Counted from the first letter of the stretch, positions 49,436 through 60,814 are shown. The stretch is 64,000 nucleotides of DNA from Lindgomyces ingoldianus (GCF_010093535.1 NW_022985182.1:693785-757784), one strand, 5' to 3'. The notes: a model not told the origin generated them from the sequence alone. Program-made: numbers and translations.

Positions 49436-50996
49436 CAGACTTTATTTATAACTCTTAAAGTGTAAATTTAATGTATAAGAAACTAAGTACCTTAGATTTA
49501 TTATTAATAAAAAGAAGGTAAAAATAAACTGTGTAAAAGTAGAAAAGGTAATAAAATAGCTAACACCTACATGTATAAAGAAAGTTAGAGGATTTCTTAG
49601 ACTAATAGAGTATATACAACGCATAATAAAGGACTACTTAAAGATTACACTACTACTTATAAATGCTACTATAAAAAAAGTAAAACTTAGACTAAAGTTT
49701 ATCTAAACCTCTTAAATAAAAGAAGCTTTTTAAGAACTTAAGATAATTATAACTAGCAAGCTAGTTATATAAATGTATAACTTAAACCTTAAAACTAAGC
49801 TACACACAGATGCATTATTAAGAGCAGAAGGAGCAGTCTTCCTCTAGAAGCAGAAGAGGTGATAGCACCTAGTAGTATACTATTTAGCAAAGTTCTCTTC
49901 TTTTAAATAAAAGTATAGCATCTTAGATAAAGAACTTAAAGCTATAGTAAACGCGCTTAAAGCATAAAAAACTAAGCTATAAAAAACTAAATAATAGTTT
50001 ATTATCTTTACTAACTACGCTAACCTAGTTACTTTCTTAATAACAAAGAAACTGTTACCTATACATTTGTAATAAGCTATAGAACTAGCTTAGTTTAACT
50101 TTATAATAAAGCATGTAGTAAGCACTAATAATTAATAGGTAAACTCTCTAAGCAGGTAAGCTAATTACTTGAGAAAAAAATGAAAAAAACATAGAAAAAT
50201 TTACACTATTTAAAGAAATAAATGAAGGACTAGTCTATAATAGACTAAATCTAGAGAAAGCAATCTGCTCTCTTACTATAGTAGAACAAGAATAAAAGAA
50301 CCTTGTTAGAGAATATTATAAGGCACCTATGTTTAGACACCTAAGAATTAAAACACTCTAGAAAAAGATTAAAGCTATAATTTTTTAAAACATTTTAAAA
50401 CTAAAGCAGCTATACATAGAGATTTTTTAGAAATGTAACATTTATAATAAAAAAAACTCTAGGTAATATAAGATGTATAGTTACTTATAGTTAATAGAGG
50501 CTTTTAAACAGCTCTAGATAATAATAACTATAGACTTTATTACTAAGCTACCTCTGTTATGTAAACCTAGAACTAAAAGACTTTGTAATATAATAGCAGT
50601 TACTTTAGATAAAATAGTAAAATTCTTATATACTTAGTCTATAAAAAAAAGCGTAACAGCTAAAAGTTTTTATATAAACTAAAATAAAATGTATTTTTAG
50701 TCTACAGCTCTCTATTAATTATTATCTTTAATAGAGATAAACTATTTATAAGTAATTTCTAGAAAGCTGCTATAAAACACCTTAGAATAGAGCACAGGCT
50801 GTCTACTGCATATTACCTATAGATAGACAGCTAGACTAAAAGAGTAAATGCTAAAATAAAGAAGTACTTAAAAAAGTATGTATTTTATAACTAGATAAAC
50901 TAGGCAGAATAGCTTTTTATAGCATAGTTAGTAATTAACATAGTAGAATTAGCTATTATCTTTATTACACGCTTTATAGAATGTAACTAATAGACT
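49436..50996 (+). mobile_element. Gypsy-2 retrotransposon, right part (reverse transcriptase end to integrase), 3' end missing
   Basis: Resumes the frame broken at 14723. The plus strand reads KYLRFIINKKK, then a KKVRGFLRLIEYIQRII block (mutated forms of KYLGFII and VRGFLG.. of Gypsy RT), then after about 50450 an integrase zinc-finger region, and TIDFITKLP, the start of the integrase catalytic core, at about 50530. It stops at TA before element C. The integrase C-terminus and 3' LTR are absent. Confidence 0.75.
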
Positions 50997-50998
50997 TA

Positions 50999-52095
50999 AC
51001 ATACTTTACAGGTAAGTTGCTTACACACCTAAGTTGCTTACTTTTACTAAAACTCTACTAAACTACTTTTTCTACACTAATGCATTTCTAACAACACTAC
51101 TTAGATATGCTAAAAGAATGTTAAATATAGCTTATACTTTAAGCTTTTAAATAAAACATAAAACTTTTAAAGAAACATGCTGCAGCTATATATAAAGTCT
51201 TTTAAAAAATAATAAATAACTATAGCACTAAATAACTTTTACAAGCTAATTTTATAGCTAACTTATAAAAGCTAAGTAATAATAAAAAGAAAGTAATTAT
51301 TAAGACTATACTTAAGCTATATATATAAAGATTTTTTTTAAATAGCATTTATAGCTAATATAGCTAATTTTTTACACACTAAGTATAATCTAGGCTATAT
51401 TAGCATAAACTAGCTTAGTACATTTAAAAAGTGTTATTTAAAGCTTAAAGTAACATTTAAGCATAGTATAACTATAAAAAAGCTTTTTATAAAAGTTCTA
51501 AAGTAATTTAAAGCAGGTTTAGCCTTATAGAGAATATTAAAGCTAAGTATAGCATTTAGAATAATAACATGTATAACTTTAGTAAAATAGGCTTTATTAT
51601 AAGCTAAATATTTATTAACTATACTTATACTTAAAACTTTACTTTAAGCTTTAAATAATGCTTTATAAATGTACTAGGCTAGTTTATGCTAATATAGCCT
51701 AGATTATACTTAGCGTGTAACAAATTAGCTATATTAGCTATAAATGCTATTTAAAAGAAAAATCCTTGTGTATATAGCTTAAGTATAGTCTTAATAATTA
51801 CTTTTTTCTTATTATTACCTAGCCTTTATAAGTTAGCTATAGAATTAGCTTATAAAAGTTGTCTAGTGCTATAGTTATTTATTATTTTTTAAAAAACTTT
51901 ATATATAGCTATAGCATGTTTTTTTAAAAGTTTTATATTTTATTTAAAAGCTTAAAGTGTAAGCTATATCTAACATTCTTTTAGTGCGTTTAAGTAGTAT
52001 TATTAGAAATGTATTAGTGTAGAAAAAGTAGTTTAGTAGGGTCTTAGCAAAAGTAAGCAACTTAGGTGTGTAAGTAACTTGCCTGTAAAGTACAT
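50999..52095 (+). mobile_element. Inverted-repeat element C, intact (1097 bp)
   Basis: TA-flanked full-length relative of copy E with two long inverted arms. Its left neighbour is Gypsy-2, whereas its right neighbour is the right arm of element D, so the two flanks do not form one empty site. This points to a deletion through recombination between copies. Confidence 0.83.
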
Positions 52096-52097
52096 TA

Positions 52098-52392
52098 CCT
52101 ACTTTTTATTATTACTTAGCTTTTATAAGCTAGCTATAAATTAGCTTATAAAAGTTATTTAGTATAATAGTTATTTATTATTTTTTAGAAAAACTTTATA
52201 CATAGCTATAGCATGTTACTTTAAAAGTGTTACATTTTATTTAAAAGCCTTAAGTGTAAGCTATATCTAATATTCTTTTAGCATATTTAAGTAGTGTTAT
52301 TAGAAATGCATTAGTGTAGAAAAAGTAGTTTAGTAGGGTCTTAGTAAAAGTAAGTAACTTAGGTGTGTAAGCAACTTGCCTGTAGAGTATGT
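52098..52392 (+). mobile_element. Inverted-repeat element D, right part
   Basis: Right arm ending GCAACTTGCCTGTAGAGTATGT before TA (52393-52394). With 7161-8052 minus LTR4 it makes about 978 of the expected 1098 bp; some 120 bp are missing at the internal junction. Confidence 0.75.
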
Positions 52393-52572
52393 TATTTATT
52401 ATTCTCTCTCTATTTTATAGAGGGCTAGGAATTAGTGTGAATATATAGCTTGCTAATTTCCTACAGCGAAGCTTCTCGCATACCATCACTCAGCGCAGCG
52501 TAGCTAGAGAAGGCTTAACATTATTAATTTTAATATTAACTACTTACTATTATAAAACAAGCTTAAGTATTA

Positions 52573-52600
52573 ACGTACACTATAGGCAAGTTGCTTACAC
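52573..52600 (+). mobile_element. Truncated inverted-repeat element terminus
   Basis: Twenty-eight bases beginning ACGTACACTATAGGCAAG after a TA match the family terminus, then break off into GC-balanced host sequence. This marks the right limit of the transposon region. The spacer 52395-52572 holds nothing recognisable. Confidence 0.65.
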
Positions 52601-52997
52601 GGACGCCATATCTTACGATCCCCTGGATCCCGAGCATGAGTATGGGAATGATGCGGATGCTCCTCATTTGCCCTGCATATGTACACGGTATCATGTACGG
52701 GCAAGTTGGTAGGATACCCGGCGCACACGAGCGGTGGCTGAAGGCATATATCATATAATCTGAATGGAAAGAATCCAATATATGAATCGGGCTCCCATAT
52801 ATGACAGCAACCACTGAGGAGCCTTGCTACCACCTCCCATCCGCCATCATCCTTCATCAATCCTACTTTGTGACTCTGCTCTATCAACCCCTTCATAATC
52901 CACTCCCTTTCAATCACCTTCCCACATTCCTCTTATCACTTCCCACTCACATCAACAAACTCCCCCCATCTGTCCTCACGACCCCCCCATCCATATT
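52601..52997. other. Intergenic, includes the lost 3' coding end of the SDR gene
   Basis: GC-balanced. Positions 52947-52997 continue the reading frame of the neighbouring dehydrogenase beyond its stop codon. No other gene is supported; the open frames here are random-looking. Confidence 0.6.
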
Positions 52998-53750
52998 CTA
53001 GTCCCTCAAACACACCAAAAAGCTCTCCGCTACGTCCTCCGGCTGTCCCGCCACCCTCGTACACATATGCTCCTCACACTCCCTTAAAAACATATCCTTA
53101 TCCTCTTTCCCCATACGCCATAACTCCGTATCCACAACGCCCGGACTCACACCATTAACCCTCACCGGCTTCAAATCCAGCGCAAGATTCCTAACCATGC
53201 TATGGTGCCCGCCCGCATACGACGCAATGATAGACCAATTGGGAACCGGCTTTTCCGAGATCGCGCCCGTGGTGATAGTATATGAGGATTTGTGCGAGGG
53301 GACGAGGTAACGGAAGCAATATTTCGCGGTCATGAGAGGGGCTACGAATCGCATTTGTCCGGCTTTCACAATGGATTCGGGTGTTAATTCTTCAATCTTC
53401 ATCATACTCAGCGCATCTGCGGCCGTGAATACTACATGATCTAACTTCCCTTCCTCCCCCCCGATCTTCTGCATCGTCACTTGGAACAGCCTTTCTAGAT
53501 CCTTGTCCAGCGTCTCTGGCTTAGATAAATCGACGGGGATACCATGGATCCGGGCTACGGCGGATGGGTAAGAGGACTGGAGCTTTTCGATAGCAGTGTT
53601 GATTCGGTGTGGGTTGGATGAGGAGATTGCGACAAGCGCTCCGGATTCGAGACAGGCTTCTGCGACGGCGAAACCGAGGCCGGAGGAGCCTCCTATGATG
53701 AGGACGCGGGAGTTTGAGAGTTTGGAGGTGTACTTTTTGGAGTCGGTCAT
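52998..53750 (-). CDS. Short-chain dehydrogenase/reductase (fungal atypical SDR) with a premature stop
   Basis: NAD(P)-binding Rossmann protein of 250 codons; substrate unknown. The cofactor loop is GGSSGLG at residues 20-26 (VLIIGGSSGLG). The strand after it and the NLALDLKPVRVN-x4-GVVDTELW region (residues 188-211) are typical of a fungal SDR subfamily. The usual YxxxK active site appears as Y178-A-G-G-H182, so the catalytic lysine is replaced by His. The frame is stopped by TAG at 52998-53000, but it continues in phase for 16 codons to TGA at 52947, giving a TDGGSLLM C-terminus. That is the classic SDR tail, so the TAG is probably a CAG to TAG mutation. The gene may be a recent pseudogene or encode a slightly shortened protein. 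No intron needed; single exon. Confidence 0.82.
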   Translation of the reverse strand: MTDSKKYTSKLSNSRVLIIGGSSGLGFAVAEACLESGALVAISSSNPHRINTAIEKLQSSYPSAVARIHGIPVDLSKPETLDKDLERLFQVTMQKIGGEEGKLDHVVFTAADALSMMKIEELTPESIVKAGQMRFVAPLMTAKYCFRYLVPSHKSSYTITTGAISEKPVPNWSIIASYAGGHHSMVRNLALDLKPVRVNGVSPGVVDTELWRMGKEDKDMFLRECEEHMCTRVAGQPEDVAESFLVCLRD

Positions 53751-54388
53751 TTTGGGATGGGCTGAGGCTGGACTGGGTGAGGGGATTTCTTTGTGTGCCT
53801 AATTGATGAGGTCTTGAATATTAGGGTATGGGGGAAATACTTGCAATGAGTATCGATGATTCCCAAGTAACGTTAAGTATGAAGTAATTCTTGTCCAGGT
53901 TATCAGCTCGAGCGCAGAGGAGTTCTAAAGACAATAAATACCTCCCCACCCACCGCATCAAAGAAATCGGAATTAACACAACCCCGTATCCTACATAACG
54001 CCCGCTCTCTCTCGCAGCCCGACATCAAAGTCCGCCCAACCGAGCACGATGTGAAGGCCAGTCGTCGAAAGAATCGCCTGAAACCAGCAACAAAATATAT
54101 TTCGGAAATAAGCGCGGACTTAGCATCTCTCCAACCACCACTCACAACACAAGAATCTGCTTATGTGGAAACCTCTCACTTACATCTCTCCGAAGTTACA
54201 CCAATAGGAGGTCGTTGGTAAGGCTGAATAAGTGCTAGTTCGCTCAATGTTCGAGAGATTTCAGGAGCTTATCCTGGCTTGTACATGCTTGAAACTAGCT
54301 TCATTCATCCTTTCTACCATTTACCTAAATAGCCCAAATAGGAAACTCCGTCGTATTTTGAGAGGAAGATTTCTACGGTATCACGCTA
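53751..54388. other. Intergenic between SDR and EMC1
   Basis: About 640 bp of normal GC. It contains the SDR 5' flank and the EMC1 3' flank. Short open frames have no recognisable domain. Nothing further seen. Confidence 0.5.
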
Positions 54389-57338
54389 TCACATTGTCCA
54401 AAGGGAATTGATCTGCTTTCTCCCGACCTGTGTGGATATCATAAGCCAAATCAGCATTGAAATCGGGGATGATCTTAACATGCGATTATAGTAGACGAGG
54501 GTTTAGGACTTACCAAAGGCGCAACGAATAATACGCCGACGAAGAGGGCAGCGACAGTAAGGAGCATCTGCACTTTGTTGAAGCCCTTGCCTAGCACATC
54601 GAATGCGAAACTGGGCGCTACACGAGTTCCGAAGATATCTTGCCCGTATGCAAAGACTAGACTTGTGCTCTCAAGACCACTCTCGCTTGTGATGACTCCT
54701 TTAATTCCTATTACCTCGTATTTGTGGTTTAGATGCCACTTTGGGTCAATGAAGATAAAGGGCGTGTATTTCGTCAAGCCCTCGGTGGCTTCCGAAGTGG
54801 TAGGATCGCGACCAACAGGGCGTCGGGGGTCGATGATGTGGCGAGGAATGCCAACGATGGCGTTGGATGAAGGTAATGTGACTAGAAGTTCCCGGCTGGT
54901 GATACCTTGTTTTGTTTGCGTAACAGTCATGTGGGAGATTTCCTCCGCGATTTGGTAGGTTTGCGAGAGTACATAAGGTTTCGCTACATCGCCCGTGGCG
55001 GAGGAAGGCTGCAGGGTGGATGAGTTAGACGAAGCGCCTAATGGTCCACGGTCATCTGGAATGTCGGATTCAAATAACTCAGCGACTACAAGCTGGTAGC
55101 CCCGAGAGGCGGGGTCCGAGGTCGAGTCGATGGTCAAAGAGTAGCTGAACCAATTCTCTGAAAATGTGGATGGGATTGGGCGAGAGACATCGACGTCGTG
55201 ATGAGAGATGGCGTGAAGTAACTCCCCAGACGCAGAATCCAAAAGGTAGAAAGATGCGGTATGCGTGGATTTGAGGACCGCTGTTACGAGTACGAGGTTC
55301 GGGTTTAGATATTTGTAAAGAACGCGTCGGTCTCCAAGAACTTTCCCAATTGAGGCCACTGGGTCCTTGACTGGCCGTGAAGCGAAATTGACAATTTTCT
55401 CGCCATCAGGAGGGTTGAAGGTCCAGACGGGATCTGAACTATAGTCAGTTCCAAAGAATCCCTTAAGCTCCCCATCAACCAGATCAAACGCGACAAAGGT
55501 TTGAGCATCGGACGTCACCGGGGGTTGCAAGTCGATGTCCTTAGGGGAAAGTAGGCCTCCGGTTGTGGTGTTGACAAGGAGAGAGCCCTCAAAGCCTTCG
55601 TCCTTAACTTCAACATACCCACGCGACGCCTTCAAAGAAGGTCGAACGAACGTGGCCTCTGGAGCATATTGCTGAAGATCAATATTCCACAGCAGCTTCC
55701 CTCGAGAGCCCACATCCAGAGCCGCCAATCGACCAGGCTCAGTTGCAACGACAACCAACTTGTGGAAGCCGAAAGTGTCATGCTGTATGTCGCCGATAGC
55801 GTTCTCCTGAGATTTCCCGAGAAGATTGCTGAGAATTTGATTTGGAATGTTCTGAAGCCAAGCTGGAAAATGTTCCAGATCACGAACATGTCTCTTCACT
55901 CGATGAATGTAAGCAGCGAAGACATTCTGGTGACCTTCGACCTCGAGTTCATGTGCAAGGGCTTCTTCCTCCGGAAGCTCTGCCCATACGGCAGACACTG
56001 TATCCGACAAAAATTCCGGACGCTGCCATGCTACTTCTCCATTGCGAACGAGAACCCATTGCCCATTCGAGAAGAGAACTGCAGATCGCACAGCTGAAGC
56101 TGAGCCAGACTTAACGACAACTTCAGAAACGCCGTGAACAGGGTGGGCGGCGGCGAGGGAAGGCAGTCCTTTGATAGGCCAGCGTCCAAGAATGCCATGT
56201 GAGGCAGAAGAAACAACTGTCAACTCATCCTTAGTAATTCTGGTAAAATATACATTAGCATCAGAGGTCGTCGTAGTGAAGGTTCCTTTGCCACCCAGTT
56301 CAGGGAGGCTATACGCCTTGGAAATTGTGTTTTTCTTTAAGTCAACGTGGTAAATCTCAGCCGAATGCCCGGCTGTGGTCTGGTATTCCACCAAGAAATG
56401 TGCGAGGGAGTTCACTCGATTCGGGGCATGGAGAATGATCTTCTCCACGACATCCGTTGACGGTGGTGCGAAGGTCGAGACACCTTTCGTTCCAATGATA
56501 TTGACCTTCAGCACCTTGTTCGATTTATCCGTCCATGCAAGGAGAGGAGCGGCCGTATTGGCTCCGGCGAAGAGGATGTGCTCGCGAGACTGTATCTCGC
56601 CCTCCGAACTCAATGTGTACTGGTCAAGTTTCTTCCCGGTTATTGGACTCAGCGAAGTGACCTTGAGCTTCGATCCTCCAAGAATTGGCGTGTGGAGCGA
56701 GATGTAGTAGACGGTGGTGGGCGAGGTTGAGACCTGAAACGGGATGTCTCCACTGTGGCCTGATGTTAGTACTGGCTTGCATTTCGTACAGTGAGGTACG
56801 TGTGTGCGGCTTGCCTGGTGTCTGTGTATACCCATTTGACCCGACCCGTCTTCCCGTCGAGTCTCCTCACGCTGGGGCTGCCACCGCCCAGCAGAATGAT
56901 GGCATCTTTGGAGTCGACATTTGTAATTCCGTCCTCCTGCTCCAGGATCTCCAGATCTTCGACGGTTGCGCCATTCATCCTGGCCTCCCAAGCAAGCCTT
57001 CCGTCCGAGGCGCTCCATGCAGTGATGCTGTCCCCCGTCGCGCTGACGACCGTGTCCTGCTCCTCGCCGGCCCGCAGCATGCCACGCTGGCCGGACAGGC
57101 GCTGTCGCCATACAAGTGCGCCATCCTTGGGGTTCACGGCCGCAATGACCTGTTTCTGAGACAACGTGTAGAGGAGGGATGCTTTGGACCCTGCATATGG
57201 TTGCTGGAAGAAGGTCGTGTCGTGTTTCGGGAGGCCCACGAGGGCATGATGATAGTCTACGTGATATGCATCATCTTCGAAGATGGCGAGGCCAGGCAGC
57301 ACGAGGCACGCTGCGAGGGCCAGAGCATGAAAACGCAT
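54389..57338 (-). CDS. EMC1: ER membrane protein complex subunit 1 (EMC1)
   Basis: Largest subunit of the ER membrane complex, which inserts tail-anchored and multipass proteins into the ER membrane; its beta-propellers lie in the lumen. Exons on the minus strand: 57338-56800, 56752-54514, 54427-54389 (2817 nt, 938 aa). Intron 1 is 47 bp, donor GTACCT (unusual), branch TACTAAC, acceptor CAG. Intron 2 is 86 bp, donor GTAAGT, branch CTGAT, acceptor CAG, and it restores the conserved GRKQIN tail after the membrane segment. Signal peptide: residues 1-18. The N-terminal half has PQQ-like propeller strands (WRQRLSGQRG, GRLAWEARMNG). The C-terminal EMC1 domain contains the GIPRHIIDPRRP block. One transmembrane helix (TVAALFVGVLFVAPL) lies near residues 912-926. 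Length is normal for the family. Intron 1 boundaries are the least certain part. Confidence 0.94.
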
Positions 57339-57407
57339 CGTTCTGTAGGGGTCGAGATGCAGGACAACCGCCCATTGCTATGCGTCCTGCGAATCTCAAC
57401 GCCAAGC

Positions 57408-57447
57408 CACGTGCGCCGGAGCAGGGTCGGCCCGGCCACGTGACTCA
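57408..57447. promoter_or_regulatory. EMC1 promoter: two CACGTG boxes and a TGACTCA site
   Basis: CACGTG occurs at 57408-57413 and 57437-57442, the second overlapping TGACTCA (57441-57447). They lie 70-110 bp upstream of the EMC1 start. These match binding sites for bHLH factors and for Gcn4/CPC1-type bZIP factors; function is inferred from sequence only. Confidence 0.45.
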
Positions 57448-57479
57448 CGGCGCGCAATCCTCCCAACGGCCCTAGCAGA

Positions 57480-59945
57480 ATGCGAATCCGGAGCTCTTAA
57501 TAGTCGTTGTGGGGTATAACGCTACCTGCAGTCAACACGAGTTTAATGCGTGCCTTCTAATCAAATAAAGTTCAGATATTGAAGCCGACTCAATAGCACA
57601 TGGGCGTGTACAGGGAGACCGCAGGATGGGTTTCGGAACAAGGCATCGATGACCCGCGCTGCCTCCCCATGAGAATTCCAGACGATGTTTCAACACCTCG
57701 AGCTCAGCCAATGCGGAAAGACAGCATTCGACATATCAAACTGTCCGGACCCGCCGCCACAGGGCTGAGAAACCTGCAAACTTTACATCCTAAGGGATTC
57801 TCACCTTCGTTCTCCCCGTCCTCGCCGCAGGCCTGGCCTCGGTCTACCGCACCGTCTCCTGCATGTTGGCAAATAGGATGGGAGACTACAGGTCTGATTT
57901 GGGTCCAAAATCTGCATCTTGACGCCCTGTCTGATTCTTGCATTCTCGCACCGGGTTTAACAGGCCAAGTTGGTCAATTCCATCACTGTCAGCGCCTGCC
58001 GTCTGCCTGCAGTCCTGATTCATCACAAGCGATGGAGCCGGCCGTGGGGAATGCGGAAGCCATCCGGCGGGCGATTAATATCCACAGGGTTGTCCCCACT
58101 GTCTCTGGGCTTCTCCATGGACCACCAGCTTCCCAGTCCGGCGATATATCGATCCTTGTGGTTAGCAAATCTGCACCTGTTTTGTCTCCTGTTCTCCCCG
58201 TCAAAACACCCTCTTGCAGTTCCAAGACCCGATAGAGGAACCTCGTCGGCATATCCTGTGTCACTCGTCTCAGCTTACTATGCTTTGTTATTACTCTTGT
58301 ACCACATGCCACATCGTTGCTGTATCGGCGTCTCCATCTGCGCTGTATCCGGTGAAGCCCCCCAGTACCGACAAGGCTGACCACAGAACGAAAACCTAAC
58401 ATCTCATCGTCGAATCTCGCTCGCAGCCGGGCCTGTTGCAACACGTCACTGTCCAGAATTGGCCAGCAGCAGTACCTGGTCCGGATAGCCTTCCTCTTGC
58501 ATGCGCTCTGCTGCAAGCCGGGCTGGCAAGGACAAGTCCGGTCCGTCTCGGCTCTATTGGCCCAGCAGAGTTTCACGCACAGTGAGGATTTGTTTGAGGC
58601 GTTCTTGACTATGCAAACGCTTCTATTCTCTCAGCCATTCGCATAGATGAGGTGTGCTCCTTCATCAGAAAGTCAGGCTGCATGAGCCTGAGTTGCAACA
58701 TGTGACAGAAAATTGCTGTACCTCTGCATTCACCAGCAAGGCTAGGGGCAGGCGACGCCAGAGGCCTGTCCTCGCCGACAGCAGCCCAAGACGCAGCAGC
58801 TGAACCTACGCGAGGTTTGATAGGGCATGGCCGACTCGGAGCCTGCTTCGTGGATCCAGTCCTCTGGTTTGCCGGGCCCTCGTCCATGTAACCGGTAGCG
58901 CCGCCTGCTCCTTCGCCCGCCGGCCCACGCACACAGCTTGTGCGGACTGTGCAGCACTCTTGATTAATGCCCACGCCAACATTGATGTTGCTCCAGCTGC
59001 TACGGCCCGCCCGCACGCTGCTAAACCGGTCTGTTTGCAAATTTCCCGCCCGCTTCACTGCACGGAGAGTTGGCTGCTGGCTGGCCGCATTGGACCTGGC
59101 AGCGGATTGAGATCGCCTCTTGCGTAACTCGGTCTGAGAAGGGACTGGGTCGCTGGAGTATCCGTCTCGACGCTCCAGCAGCTGTCCAGCGCATCGCTGC
59201 ACATGCGTGCAGGCATGTCGCTTCGCAGCCCACTCTGCTGAGCCTTGCTAGTTATTGTCCTCGCCTATCGCTCATGCCCTTATGTCAGGTCAGGACCGAT
59301 GAGTGCATGCCTGAGCAGAGCTATTAATCATGCAGCGTCGCCCTTTAAAGTTTGCTCTGGAAGACACCTTCACTCTCCCTAGAGCTCCAGGACCGTCAAC
59401 ATCATCAGGCCCCAGCTAGTGTTGTGACAAAACCTAGCTTTCGACTGCCGTGCTGGCCATGCTTAATCGATAAGACGCGGGAAAAAAAAAACAACCCCCC
59501 TTTAGCCCCTCAAGCACCCCCATTACAGCTGCTTCCAGATGTGAGTCTCAAATCCTGCGTACTACCCATCCTCCCATCTACTTGCTACAGAAACTGCACC
59601 TGTATCAATCCCTGAAACCCCCTTTCCATCCACTTTTTGCTGCGCCCGAATCACGGATATATGGCTCACAAATTCGCCGCAGTTGTGGTTGGTCGGCATC
59701 GCAGTGCGAGCGCGAACCGCACAAATTCGGAACCGAAGTTGAACGCCCAGCCGACGCCCTTACCAATCCATCTACTTCTGTCGTGAGACACATCGATTTG
59801 GGGATTCAATTGGCTCTGGCTCAGCTACGCGAACGGCGACTTTGGGCTCGCTTGGCCACTCGTGGCGTCGGCCGTCTCGAGACACGACTGTAAAATATAA
59901 CACGCAAGCCCCGCAGCTTCCCCCAAAAGCACAGTACTTTGAGGC
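57480..59945. other. Intergenic between EMC1 and RSR1 (about 2.5 kb), no gene supported
   Basis: Normal-GC sequence between two divergently oriented genes. Open frames of up to about 210 codons exist on both strands but overlap each other, are low-complexity (Ser/Pro/Arg-rich) and show no domain. Pyrimidine-rich tracts just before RSR1 (59490-59640) look like a promoter or 5' leader. No tRNA found. Confidence 0.5.
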
Positions 59946-60814
59946 ATGTCGCAACGGGAATACCATATAGTAGTTCTTGGTTCGGGTAAGCTCCGCTGTA
60001 GGCCACTAGCTGGTGGGGATACCGCTGATCAGCATGTCCTTCAGGTGGTGTGGGCAAGAGCTGTCTGACTGGTATGTCTCCGCAGTCGTTACTTTTTGCC
60101 GTCTGGAGAGCTCACCCCGCGAAGCGCAGTTTGTTCAGAATGTTTGGATAGAGAGCTATGATCCGACGATAGAGGACTCCTATCGGAAAGCTATCGAAGT
60201 AGACGTCAGTTCCACGCGACCCCGAATCTAGCCACTTCGACTGAATAATTGTCTAGGGCCGACATGTCATTCTGGAGATATTAGACACAGCAGGCACAGA
60301 GCAGTTTAGTAAGTTATTCCATTCAGTACTTGCAAGCCATGCGCTGACCCTTGTGCAGCTGCTATGAGGTAGTTCTTGGCTCTTTGAGTTTCCGCCGCTT
60401 CCACTGACCAGGCGCAGGGAACTCTACATGAAAACCGGCCAAGGATTTCTCCTCGTCTTCAGCATAACGTCCATGTCCTCGCTCTACGAGCTTGCGGAAT
60501 TGCGAGAGCAAATACGACGAATAAAGGAAGACGACAACGTACCCATGGTCCTTGTTGGAAACAAGTCTGACCTCGAGGAAGACCGCTCCGTGCCTCGTCC
60601 TCGAGCCTTCAAAATATCGCAAGACTGGGGCAATGTTCCATACTACGAAACAAGTGCGCGACGGAGAGCGAACGTGGATGAAGTCTTTGTCGATCTCTGC
60701 AGGCAGATAATGCGTAAAGACCAACGAACGTATCATAGGCCGGAGAACCCGAGAAAGCCTAAGCGTCGACGAGATCGTCATCACCGAGGCGAAATCAAAT
60801 GTACGATTCTTTGA
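59946..60814 (+). CDS. RSR1: Ras-family GTPase RSR1/BUD1 (Krev-1, Rap-like)
   Basis: Small GTPase that in ascomycetes marks sites of polar growth upstream of Cdc42. Six exons: 59946-59985, 60045-60071, 60125-60204, 60257-60308, 60359-60368, 60418-60814 (606 nt, 201 aa). Introns are 49-59 bp; exon 5 is only 10 bp. G1 is GSGGVGKS (12-19); the effector loop is YDPTIEDSY (34-42), identical to Rap/Rsr1; G3 is DTAGTEQF (59-66), with the Thr in place of Ras Gln that is typical of Rap; G4 is NKSD (118-121) and G5 is ETSA (147-150). A polybasic tail ([10 protein letters not shown]) precedes the CAAX box CTIL, whose final Leu predicts geranylgeranylation. The start is chosen because [12 protein letters not shown] fits the family N-terminus. 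Frames join perfectly across all five introns. Confidence 0.96.

Noticed and set aside
57600..58235. 211-codon plus-strand open frame
   Set aside because: Overlaps a similar-length frame on the other strand, low-complexity composition, no domain, no splice support.
58609..59202. 197-codon minus-strand open frame
   Set aside because: Arg/Ser/Ala-rich with no recognisable domain; GC-rich DNA yields such frames by chance.
59640..59790. tRNA-like stretch with a GTTCGCGC loop and flanking short stem
   Set aside because: The T-loop lacks the invariant A and no matching acceptor stem or anticodon arm can be formed on either strand.
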